This document shows, in pieces, positions 1-5,606 of a DNA stretch of 7,860 nt (position 1 is its first letter; every line of letters begins with the position of its first letter). The stretch is from Tardiphaga sp. (lineage in GTDB: Bacteria > Pseudomonadota > Alphaproteobacteria > Rhizobiales > Xanthobacteraceae). Where the stretch lies: NCBI GenBank assembly GCA_028290765.1, contig JAQGJF010000794.1, positions 1 to 7,860 of the forward strand, written 5' to 3'. The notes under the pieces were generated by a model. It searched no databases. It saw only the letters and a list, made by a program, of their open reading frames with translations, and was not told the origin of the DNA. The position numbers and the translations under genes are program-made.

Positions 1-991
1 GACGCTGCACGCCATCGTCTATTTCTGGCTGATGCCGACCTACATCGCCTATTACACCATCTTCCCGCGGGCGATCGGCGGACGGCTCTACAGCGATCCG
101 ATGGCCAGGATCTCGTTCATCCTGTTCCTGGTGGTGGCGATGCCGATCGGCGTGCATCATCTGTTCACCGATCCGCAAGTCGGCGCCGGCTTCAAGTTCA
201 TGCATTCGGTGTTCACCAGCCTGGTGGCGTTGCCGACCCTGCTCACGGTCTTCACCATCTGCGCCTCGGCCGAGATCGCCAGCCGGCTGCGCGGCGGCAG
301 CGGTGCGTTCGGCTGGGTCAGAGCGCTGCCCTGGAAAAATCCGATCATGCTGGCCACAGCACTTTCGCTGGTGATGCTGGGATTTGGCGGCGCCGGCGGA
401 CTGATCAATATGAGCTATCAGCTCGATGCCTCGATCCACAACACCCAGTGGATCACCGGCCATTTCCACCTGATTTTCGGCGGCGCCATCGTGATCATGT
501 ATTTCGCGATCGCCTACGATCTGTGGCCGCATCTGACCGGCCGCGCGCTCGGCGATCTGCGCCTGATGCGAATCCAGTTATGGCTGTGGTTCACCGGGAT
601 GATCGTGACGACGTTCCCGTGGCACTATGTCGGCATCCTCGGCATGCCGCGCCGCATGGCTGTCTACGACTATGCCAACCCCGCGATCTCGCCGCAGGCG
701 CTGTCGGTCTCGATCTCGGCCTTCGGCGGGCTGCTGCTGCTGATCTCGGGCTTCCTCTTCCTGGCGGTTCTGATCCGGGGGCAGATGGCGCCGCGGCGCG
801 AGGAGGGCAGCTACCGCTTCGCCGTGGCGGTGCATCCGCCGGTCCATTTGCCGGTGGCGCTGAATAGTTTCGGGCTCTGGCTGGCGCTGATGATCGGCCT
901 GACGGTGGTGAATTACGGTTTCCCGATTGCCCAGCTGATGGCGCTGAAGGAAACCAACGTGCCCGTGGTTTACGTCGGAACGCAGCGATGA
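1..991 (+). CDS. B-type (ba3-like) haem-copper cytochrome c oxidase subunit I, C-terminal part
   Basis: This is the catalytic subunit of a proton-pumping terminal oxidase that reduces O2 to water in the cytoplasmic membrane. The gene enters from the left edge. It is open in frame from base 2, so the first internal ATG (base 32) is not its start, and about 329 residues are visible. Key residues can be read directly. HAIVY (bases 8-22) supplies the first CuB histidine and the tyrosine that is cross-linked to it in this family. The GVHHLF pair (155-160) gives the other two CuB ligands. GHFHL (461-469) gives the axial histidines of the high-spin and low-spin haems. The HAIVY arrangement and the short loops match the B family (Thermus ba3 type) rather than aa3 or cbb3 oxidases. 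About seven further hydrophobic helices follow. The stop overlaps the next gene by 4 nt (ATGA), so the dihaem cytochrome is probably co-translated. Subunit II should lie upstream, outside the window. The family call is firm; the exact haem types cannot be read from sequence. Confidence 0.93.
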   Translation, partial: TLHAIVYFWLMPTYIAYYTIFPRAIGGRLYSDPMARISFILFLVVAMPIGVHHLFTDPQVGAGFKFMHSVFTSLVALPTLLTVFTICASAEIASRLRGGSGAFGWVRALPWKNPIMLATALSLVMLGFGGAGGLINMSYQLDASIHNTQWITGHFHLIFGGAIVIMYFAIAYDLWPHLTGRALGDLRLMRIQLWLWFTGMIVTTFPWHYVGILGMPRRMAVYDYANPAISPQALSVSISAFGGLLLLISGFLFLAVLIRGQMAPRREEGSYRFAVAVHPPVHLPVALNSFGLWLALMIGLTVVNYGFPIAQLMALKETNVPVVYVGTQR

Positions 992-1779
992 GCGACCAGC
1001 CGCTGTTCTCGCTCCGCAATCCCTGGTTCACCGCCAGCGTCGGCGTGACGATTGTCATCGCCGTCGTTTCGGCATTGGCCGGCCTGATCTGGCTGCCGCT
1101 GGCGCAGCCCGACCTCAAGCTCAGTGGGATCTGGGACGCCATCTGCAGCGCCGCCGGCGTTCCGCGCGCATCGCCCACCGCGGCTGCGCAGCCGCCGGAC
1201 TTCAAGACCTCCAACGTGGTGATGACGTCGGACATGCTGCGCCGGCCGGATCCGGTATCGATCGGCCGCGGCGCGACCTTGGCGCAGCGCTGCGCGATCT
1301 GCCACGGACCGCAGGGCGTCAGCGATGCCAATTCACCGAACCTCGCCGGCCAATACGCGGCGGTGACCTACAAGGAGTTGAACGACTTCAAGACCGGGGC
1401 CCGCGTCAATGCGGTGATGAGCCCGTTCGCGGTGAATATGAGCAACCAGGACATGCTCGATCTCGCCGCCTATTATTCCTACCTGCCGCGGGTGCCGTCG
1501 CCTCATCTGAACGCCACGCTGGCGACGCCGCTGATCGTGACGGTCGGTGCGCCGATGCGCAACATCGCGCCCTGCGGCTCCTGTCACGGCGACCTCGACA
1601 ACAAGGCCGGCAGTCCGTGGCTCGGCGGCCAGTCCGCCGTCTACATCAAGGCGCAGCTGCAGGCTTTCGCGACCGGCGCGCGCCGCAACGACATCAGCCA
1701 GCAGATGCGCAACATCGCCCGCCAGATGACGCCGGAAGAGATCGACCAGGCGGCGCGGTATTACGAGGCGCAGCCCTGA
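988..1779 (+). CDS. Membrane-anchored dihaem cytochrome c (cytochrome c4-like)
   Basis: The product has 263 residues. It begins with one hydrophobic helix (about residues 13-37) without an obvious cleavage site, so it is probably anchored with its haem domains in the periplasm. Two class I cytochrome c domains follow, with haem-binding motifs CAICH (residues 102-106) and CGSCH (196-200). Methionines after each motif (for example in the MSPFAVNMS stretch, and in QQMRNIARQM near the C-terminus) are candidate sixth haem ligands. This tandem layout is that of cytochrome c4-type proteins. The ATG overlaps the stop of oxidase subunit I by 4 nt and only a weak purine stretch precedes it, which suggests translational coupling. 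The likely role, inferred from linkage, is delivery of electrons from the bc1 complex or soluble cytochromes to the oxidase encoded upstream. It appears to be the last gene of its operon. Confidence 0.9.
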   Translation: MSDQPLFSLRNPWFTASVGVTIVIAVVSALAGLIWLPLAQPDLKLSGIWDAICSAAGVPRASPTAAAQPPDFKTSNVVMTSDMLRRPDPVSIGRGATLAQRCAICHGPQGVSDANSPNLAGQYAAVTYKELNDFKTGARVNAVMSPFAVNMSNQDMLDLAAYYSYLPRVPSPHLNATLATPLIVTVGAPMRNIAPCGSCHGDLDNKAGSPWLGGQSAVYIKAQLQAFATGARRNDISQQMRNIARQMTPEEIDQAARYYEAQP

Positions 1780-1812
1780 GCTGGTGACTTCGGATTAGGT
1801 CAAAATCGCCAA

Positions 1813-1900
1813 CTCCGTCATTGCGAGGAGCTCTTGCGACGAGGCAATCCAGTTCTTGCTTGCGGTCCTGGATCGCTTCGCTTCGCTCGCAATGACGGAG
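1813..1900. repeat. Palindromic interspersed element (REP-like) between convergent genes
   Basis: The ends form a perfect 15-bp inverted repeat: CTCCGTCATTGCGAG at 1813-1827 and its reverse complement at 1886-1900. The similarity continues inward with mismatches (GGCAATCCAG on the left against CTGGATCGCTTC on the right), so the transcript could fold into a long imperfect hairpin. The core 'CGTCATTGCGAG ... GCAATCCA' is a pattern I recognise as highly repeated in Bradyrhizobium and Rhodopseudomonas intergenic DNA. It sits 33 bp after the cytochrome c stop and 32 bp beyond the end of the 41-residue gene on the other strand, a typical place for such elements. It may act as a bidirectional transcription end or an mRNA 3' stabiliser. 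It has no poly-T tract, so it is not a classical intrinsic terminator. Confidence 0.8.
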
Positions 1901-1932
1901 CTGGTGATACCGATCCAGCCTTAAGTTCCGCC

Positions 1933-2058
1933 CTAAAGCCGTACGCTGGGCCGGGCAAAAGCCACCGAGACCGGCTCCTGCACAAAACTGTCGAGAACGG
2001 CCGCGGCCGCGATGGCCGTCACTATGATGACACAACAGGCGGCGATGAAAGTGCGCAT
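1933..2058 (-). CDS. Small single-pass membrane protein, 41 residues, end of accessory operon
   Basis: The ATG at 2058 overlaps the TorD stop codon (TGATG) and is preceded by a good ribosome binding site, AGGAG, with 7 nt spacing. The frame closes with TAG at 1935-1933. The product is MRTF, then a hydrophobic helix (about residues 4-22, rich in Ala, Ile and Val), then a short tail ending in PSVRL. It is too short for a catalytic role and lacks an RR-x-FLK twin-arginine motif, although a small protein is often annotated at this position in formate dehydrogenase loci. It could be a membrane tether or small subunit of a membrane-bound formate dehydrogenase, or an assembly factor; these are inferences. 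Support for its being real comes from the binding site, the overlap and the clean hydrophobic profile. I recall similar short proteins next to formate dehydrogenase genes in related bacteria but cannot confirm this here. Confidence 0.75.
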   Translation of the reverse strand: MRTFIAACCVIIVTAIAAAAVLDSFVQEPVSVAFARPSVRL

Positions 2059-2681
2059 CAGGTTTCTCCTGCTTTGCTCGACAGCACAAAAGCCTCGGTT
2101 TCGATATCGATAAAAATGCGGCCGAGCGAACCCACGCGCGCATAAAACGGCGTGGATTCCACGTTTTCGAGATCGACGAAAAAGCGTCTGATCCAGGGCG
2201 CAAGGTGCGTGGCAAAAAACTCCCGCTCGGCGCCGGATTGTGCCGCAATGTCGGCCCGGATCAGGCCGGCCATGATCTCGCACAGCATCGCGGCATGGTC
2301 CTCGGGCTCCGAGCGCTCCGTCGCCTGTTCGATGCCGAGGGTGCGCAGCGCCTCGCGCAGCCGTACCAGCGGACGCCCATAAAGCGTGCCGGTCAGATAG
2401 TGCGACGCATAGGGCAGCAGGGTTGCCTGTCCAAGCCCGGCAAACAGATCGAAATGCTCGCGCCTCGCAGCCTCTTCATCGCTGCGGCGCGCGGCCTCAC
2501 CCAGCGCCGCATGCGCGATGCCGAGCGGGCTGGCGTCGCCGCGGAGCTGCGCCAGGCCGGCCAACATTGACGCGTCGGGAGGGTGCGAGAGCAATGTCGC
2601 CAGCACCGCATATTCCTGCGCGCGGGCGAGATCGAGTTCGTCGATGGCCGCTCCGGAAGTGGTGGGCTGGGCGATGCTCAT
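2058..2681 (-). CDS. TorD/DmsD-family molybdoenzyme chaperone
   Basis: This is a 207-residue cytoplasmic, all-helical chaperone of the TorD/DmsD/NarJ superfamily. Such proteins bind the signal peptide or apo form of a Mo/W-bis-PGD enzyme until its cofactor is inserted. Family hallmarks are visible: the segment EHFDLFAGLGQATLLPYASHY (about residues 75-95) corresponds to the conserved 'E-Y-x-x-L-F-x-G-P ... L-P-Y-x-S-x-Y' block, and EPEDHAAMLCEIMAGL (residues 125-140) is the signature E-P-x-D-H helix. The length is normal for the family. The start ATG overlaps the DUF3306 stop (ATGA), and no strong ribosome binding site precedes it, so translation is probably coupled. Given the DUF3305/DUF3306 neighbours, the likely client is the alpha subunit of a formate dehydrogenase, but no such gene is present here. 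Another molybdoenzyme client cannot be excluded. Confidence 0.9.
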   Translation of the reverse strand: MSIAQPTTSGAAIDELDLARAQEYAVLATLLSHPPDASMLAGLAQLRGDASPLGIAHAALGEAARRSDEEAARREHFDLFAGLGQATLLPYASHYLTGTLYGRPLVRLREALRTLGIEQATERSEPEDHAAMLCEIMAGLIRADIAAQSGAEREFFATHLAPWIRRFFVDLENVESTPFYARVGSLGRIFIDIETEAFVLSSKAGET

Positions 2682-3274
2682 CGTGGCAAGGCGCTGCCAT
2701 GCCGGCGATGGTCGGGTCGGGCCTCTTCGTTGGCCGGCTTGACGCTGCTCTGAACCACGACGGCTTCGCTTGCGGCGCCGACATCGGGAGTGGCGGAGGG
2801 AGCAATCTTATCCGGCGTTTGCTCCGGCAATTCGTCCCGGGAAGCGACCACCAGATCCGGAATCGCTTCACCAATCTTCTCGACTTGCCCGATCGCCTGC
2901 GCCAGCAGCGCCGGCACGTTATCCGTGGCACCCAGCAGGCCGAAGCCCGGTATGGAGCTTGGATCGTTGAAGTCCCACTGGTTCTCGGCGATGCCGACGA
3001 AATCGCGAATCGCCGGATCGCTCGCCCAGGCCTGGCGCAACGCGCTCCGCGTCAATTCAGGCGGTACGCCGGATCGCAGGAATCCGCTGATGTCGGTGGT
3101 TTCGGTGATGGAGTCGACCGCAGGCAGGCTATCCAGATCGAGGTTTTCCGGATCGGGGCTTTCATCGGCCTTGATGTTGGGCTGCGGAGCAACGCCGGAC
3201 TCAACCGGCGAAGGCTTTTCAGCCTCGCTTTTGCGTCGCGCCCAGCGCGATAAAAAATTGTCCGCTTCGCTCAT
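2678..3274 (-). CDS. DUF3306 domain protein
   Basis: The product has 198 residues and looks soluble. The N-terminus carries the basic, Trp-containing block NFLSRWARRKSEAE (residues 6-19) typical of DUF3306. An acidic, Pro-rich and probably flexible stretch follows (about 20-60). The conserved core (about 60-110) reads ISGFLRSGVPPELTRSALRQ, then AWASDPAIRDF and the acidic/aromatic NQWDFNDP. The tail is variable and ends in a basic HRRHGSALPR segment. No catalytic residues or metal motifs are recognisable. DUF3306 genes usually sit directly beside DUF3305 and near formate dehydrogenase genes, as here. The ATG overlaps the DUF3305 stop by 4 nt, with a GGAG 8 nt upstream. Function unknown; a scaffold or assembly role is a guess from its disordered, charged make-up. 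Confidence 0.88.
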   Translation of the reverse strand: MSEADNFLSRWARRKSEAEKPSPVESGVAPQPNIKADESPDPENLDLDSLPAVDSITETTDISGFLRSGVPPELTRSALRQAWASDPAIRDFVGIAENQWDFNDPSSIPGFGLLGATDNVPALLAQAIGQVEKIGEAIPDLVVASRDELPEQTPDKIAPSATPDVGAASEAVVVQSSVKPANEEARPDHRRHGSALPR

Positions 3275-3780
3275 TCGTCGTGCTCCGGTCGTTCCACGGG
3301 TCGACAGGCTGCCGGTTCGGCGGGCGTCCGGCGGCGTTTGACGAAGGGTTTCTCGACATGATGTTCGGCGAGGAATTGCCGGATGGTTTCGCCGATCTCG
3401 GGGGGCATCGGAACGGCCTCGACCACATTGTTACCGGCATCCGTCAACGCCTCGCCTTCCGCCGGATCCGCCGTCACGGTCAGGATTTCGTAAGGCGGCT
3501 CCGAGGCGACGGGGCGCAGCGCGATCCACAGGCTGGGCGCGTTCGAGGCGAGATTGTCGCGATAATAGGTGGTCTCGGTCCGGTGCAATTCGATCTCGGC
3601 CGCACCGGCATAGAACAGCGTCGCATCTGGGCTGTCGTCGAGCGCCGTCCAGGGCGCGGCCGCGGGCGTTCCCACCAGCACCGACACCGGTCGCCACAGA
3701 TAATCGATCCAGGGACTCCTGGCCTTGCGCCGCTCGACGAGGACGCCGACTGGTATACGCGCGAGGGCTGTCGATCTCAA
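3271..3780 (-). CDS. DUF3305 domain protein (TTG start)
   Basis: I place the start at a TTG (3780-3778), giving 169 residues. It overlaps the DUF6352 stop as TTGA, and a strong GGGGAGG ribosome binding site precedes it at correct spacing. The open frame extends further upstream, but that part lies inside the previous gene and does not resemble the family. Conserved DUF3305 features are IPVGVLVERRKARSPWIDYLWRPVSV (residues 9-34), FYAGAAEIELHRTETTYYRDNL (about 56-77), VVEAVPMPPEI (119-129) and AEHHVEKPFVKRRR (138-151), the last being a strongly basic C-terminal motif. There is no signal peptide or membrane segment. The family is linked to formate dehydrogenase clusters of proteobacteria; its biochemical role is not known. 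It probably acts together with the DUF3306 protein encoded next, since the two are nearly always paired. Confidence 0.9.
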   Translation of the reverse strand: MRSTALARIPVGVLVERRKARSPWIDYLWRPVSVLVGTPAAAPWTALDDSPDATLFYAGAAEIELHRTETTYYRDNLASNAPSLWIALRPVASEPPYEILTVTADPAEGEALTDAGNNVVEAVPMPPEIGETIRQFLAEHHVEKPFVKRRRTPAEPAACRPVERPEHDE

Positions 3781-4790
3781 TGCACAACCTCCCCGTAATG
3801 GAGCGGCAGGCCGGCGATCAGGTTCTGCGGTTTCAGTCGCAACATATCGTCGGCCGTCGTCGCGGCCAGGAGGTAAACCGGCTCGCCTCTGACCTTCTCC
3901 ATCATACAAGTAGGATCGGCGAATGTCAGTCGGTAGAGGCCGACCAGATGGCTGCGCGTGGCGTCGTCGAGCGGCTCGCCGTTCCACAGCATTTCGCCGA
4001 TCCGCGACGCCTCGGCATCCAGACCCACATACCAGGAGAATACCACGCCATCGAGCCTGGGCAGCGGTTCGATCGCGACATCGACCGTGAGCAGATGCGA
4101 TATCCAGCGTGTCATGACATCGGCCAAAGCCGCCGCCCCGCGCTGGCCGGAGGACAGATCGAGCGCCATGTCGAACAGGTCGCTGCGCGTCCAGTAGCTG
4201 CCGGCATTGGTCGCGTCGAGCAGTTCGACATCGGCGGGGGTTTGCACGCCGAGCAGCAGATACAGCGGTGATTCCGGATGCGGACCGGATGCCGGCGCCG
4301 TCTCGGCGTCGCTGGCGATCAGGAACCCGTCACTGGCTCGCACTTTCTGCGGACGAAATAGCAGTTCCGCGGCGCGAACGACAAAGGCGTCTTCGCAATG
4401 CTCCAGCATGTTGCGCAGAATGAGGTGGACCAGCTGGTCGATGAAGAGGTGCGGAAACCGGATCGAGCGCCGCACGATGTCGAGATAGGCGGCCTCCAGG
4501 GTTTCATGGCTGATCAGGTGATCGCGCCAGGCAATCATCATCTGCCAGTTCTCGCGCGCATCCGCGTCGGCGATCGCGGCGATCTCGGCAGACGTAACGA
4601 TCCGACGTGGATCGGCGAGCAAGGCCGCGTGAAGCCGGCGTTCCGCCGCGCAGGCCTCATTGGGCGGCACCAGCTCCGGCCGTGCCAGATAGGCCTTCAG
4701 GAATTCGTCGGTCACCATGAGCCAGCCCGCGGCATCGCGATCGAGCAGATGATGGCCGCTGGAGACCCAGAAATCGCGCGACGCCGTCAC
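3777..4790 (-). CDS. DUF6352-like protein (GTG start)
   Basis: The product has 337 residues and no signal peptide, membrane helix or metal-binding cysteine motif. The start is a GTG (4790-4788) overlapping the preceding stop as GTGA, with GGGAG a few bases upstream. The N-terminus, RDFWVSSGHHLLDRDAAGWLMVTDEFLKAYLARPELVPP (about residues 4-42), is the most recognisable part. It is followed by a helix-rich sequence with ERRLHAALLADPR (about 49-61), a long helical middle and a C-terminal region containing WYVGLDAEASRIGEMLWNG. I assign it to DUF6352 from this recalled pattern. No enzymatic fold is apparent. Its place between DUF6505-like and DUF3305 genes suggests a part in the same formate dehydrogenase-associated process, but that is context only. 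Confidence 0.8.
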   Translation of the reverse strand: MTASRDFWVSSGHHLLDRDAAGWLMVTDEFLKAYLARPELVPPNEACAAERRLHAALLADPRRIVTSAEIAAIADADARENWQMMIAWRDHLISHETLEAAYLDIVRRSIRFPHLFIDQLVHLILRNMLEHCEDAFVVRAAELLFRPQKVRASDGFLIASDAETAPASGPHPESPLYLLLGVQTPADVELLDATNAGSYWTRSDLFDMALDLSSGQRGAAALADVMTRWISHLLTVDVAIEPLPRLDGVVFSWYVGLDAEASRIGEMLWNGEPLDDATRSHLVGLYRLTFADPTCMMEKVRGEPVYLLAATTADDMLRLKPQNLIAGLPLHYGEVVH

Positions 4791-5323
4791 GCGTGGTCTC
4801 CCTTGCGCAGTGTCTGCAGATCGACCGGCTCCGCTGGTTCATCTTCGCCGACCACATCGAAAAATTCGAAGGCGCGATGGGCATCTGCTCCGGCGCGGGG
4901 ACGAAGCGTGCGGAAGGCCTCGCGGATGGTTCCGTTCTCGACCGTACGGGTCACGGCGATCAGCACGCCTGGCGGATGATCGCACAGTGAGGCGGTGAAG
5001 CTAATTTCATCCTCGGCGGCGGTCCGCGCCGTCGCGAGGTCGGGCGCCGCAAAGCGGTCGATGAGCTGGCGCGCCAACATCTCGACCGCCGCTTCGCGGT
5101 CGTGTTCGGTGGTTTCGACGATCTGCGCCAGGGTCGAGCGGCCCAGCGAATCCAGGCCCAGGAAACCGGCGCGGAACGCGGTTCTCGCCTTGCCTTGGAG
5201 CGTGGCCGGATCGCGGCGCGCAAAGGCAAAGGCCCCCGACACAGCCCACTCGCCGGGTTCGGCGGGCGTTTCAAATACAAAAATATCTGAACCGTCCAGT
5301 CGAATGGTGCGCAACAGCTTCAC
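4787..5323 (-). CDS. DUF6505-like protein, first gene of accessory operon
   Basis: I choose the GTG at 5323-5321 as start (178 residues) because AAGGAG lies 5 nt upstream and because the family, as I recall it, begins close to the KLLRTIRLDGSDIFVFE segment. An in-frame GTG at 5362 would add 13 residues but has no ribosome binding site. The N-terminal half contains EPGEWAVSGAFAF and a G-F-L-G-L-x-S-L-G-R-S-T block (start of a conserved segment after FRAGFLG). The second half has MLARQLIDRFAAPDLATARTAAEDEI and a region reading IREAFRTLRPRAGADAHRAFEFFDVV. No cofactor motifs, signal peptide or membrane segment are visible. It heads a run of six genes with overlapping stops and starts, so it is probably produced in balance with them. 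Function unknown. Confidence 0.78.
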   Translation of the reverse strand: MKLLRTIRLDGSDIFVFETPAEPGEWAVSGAFAFARRDPATLQGKARTAFRAGFLGLDSLGRSTLAQIVETTEHDREAAVEMLARQLIDRFAAPDLATARTAAEDEISFTASLCDHPPGVLIAVTRTVENGTIREAFRTLRPRAGADAHRAFEFFDVVGEDEPAEPVDLQTLRKGDHA

Positions 5324-5369
5324 CAACTCTCCTTCGTGGGCCGGATCGTGCGGCAATGCCACTTCTCAG

Positions 5370-5396
5370 ATAATGGCGAAGCCGGGCCCGGAGCAA
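5370..5396 (-). promoter_or_regulatory. Candidate sigma-70-like promoter for the accessory operon
   Basis: Reading leftward, TTGCTC (5396-5391) resembles a -35 element. An AT-rich CATTAT (5375-5370, spacing 15) or the overlapping TTATCT (5373-5368, spacing 17) could be the -10. Transcription would then begin near 5360, leaving a leader of about 40 nt before the GTG at 5323 and making the upstream GTG at 5362 unusable. The match is weak. Confidence 0.25.
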
Positions 5397-5509
5397 TGAA
5401 TTTCCCGTGAACCGGGCATCGCCGGCGGCTGAGACGGCAAGCGAACCAAGCGAATTCCAGCGCGAATGCAACCGATGATTCCGGTCGTGACGCGGGCGTT
5501 CCGCCGCAT

Positions 5510-5543
5510 TTGTGATGCTGGGCGCCGGGCTTGCCTATATACT
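5510..5543 (+). promoter_or_regulatory. Candidate promoter for the polyferredoxin gene
   Basis: CTATATACT at 5535-5543 is the most AT-rich stretch in this region and resembles an alphaproteobacterial -10 element. TTGTGA at 5510-5515 could be a -35, but the spacing of about 20 nt is too long for a good promoter. If the -10 is real, transcription starts near 5550. That fits a translation start around 5607 and argues against the ATG at 5466. Confidence 0.25.
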
Positions 5544-5606
5544 TTCAATGGCGGCGGGACCGACCCGCGCCGCGTCCGGATTTGGACCCGGACGGCAGGA
5601 AAGCTG

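Larger units (their letters stand above)
5324..5606. promoter_or_regulatory. Divergent intergenic control region
   Basis: These 283 bases separate the accessory operon (leftward) from the polyferredoxin gene (rightward) and should hold both promoters. The rightward frame stays open back to base 5466, but nothing there resembles the protein family and the most AT-rich promoter-like stretch lies inside it, so I treat it as non-coding. A 10-bp palindrome CCGGGCCCGG lies at 5382-5391. I see no clear FNR-type box (TTGAT-N4-ATCAA) and no -24/-12 sigma-54 pair. Confidence 0.5.

Noticed and set aside
591..1331. 246-codon open frame on the minus strand
   Set aside because: It lies opposite the oxidase and cytochrome c genes. 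Its composition is Arg/Pro/Ala/Ser-rich as expected for an antisense shadow in high-GC DNA, and it matches no family.
1813..1900. Possible CRISPR or tRNA-like structure in the gap
   Set aside because: There is one inverted repeat only, no regular direct repeat and spacer pattern, and no tRNA arms; it is better explained as an interspersed palindrome.
1933..2058. Twin-arginine signal protein of the formate dehydrogenase region
   Set aside because: The short peptide has no RR-x-FLK motif; its N-terminus is MRTF followed directly by the hydrophobic helix.
2423..3253. 276-codon open frame on the plus strand
   Set aside because: It is antisense to the TorD and DUF3306 genes, which have clear family motifs and coupled starts; the translation is low-complexity and Arg-rich.
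3781..3987. Upstream extension of the DUF3305 reading frame
   Set aside because: The frame stays open but lies within the DUF6352 gene and does not resemble DUF3305; the TTG with GGGGAGG at the overlap is the better start.
5324..5362. Longer start (GTG at 5362) for the DUF6505-like protein
   Set aside because: There is no ribosome binding site, and it lies at the expected transcription start of the candidate promoter; AAGGAG precedes the GTG at 5323.
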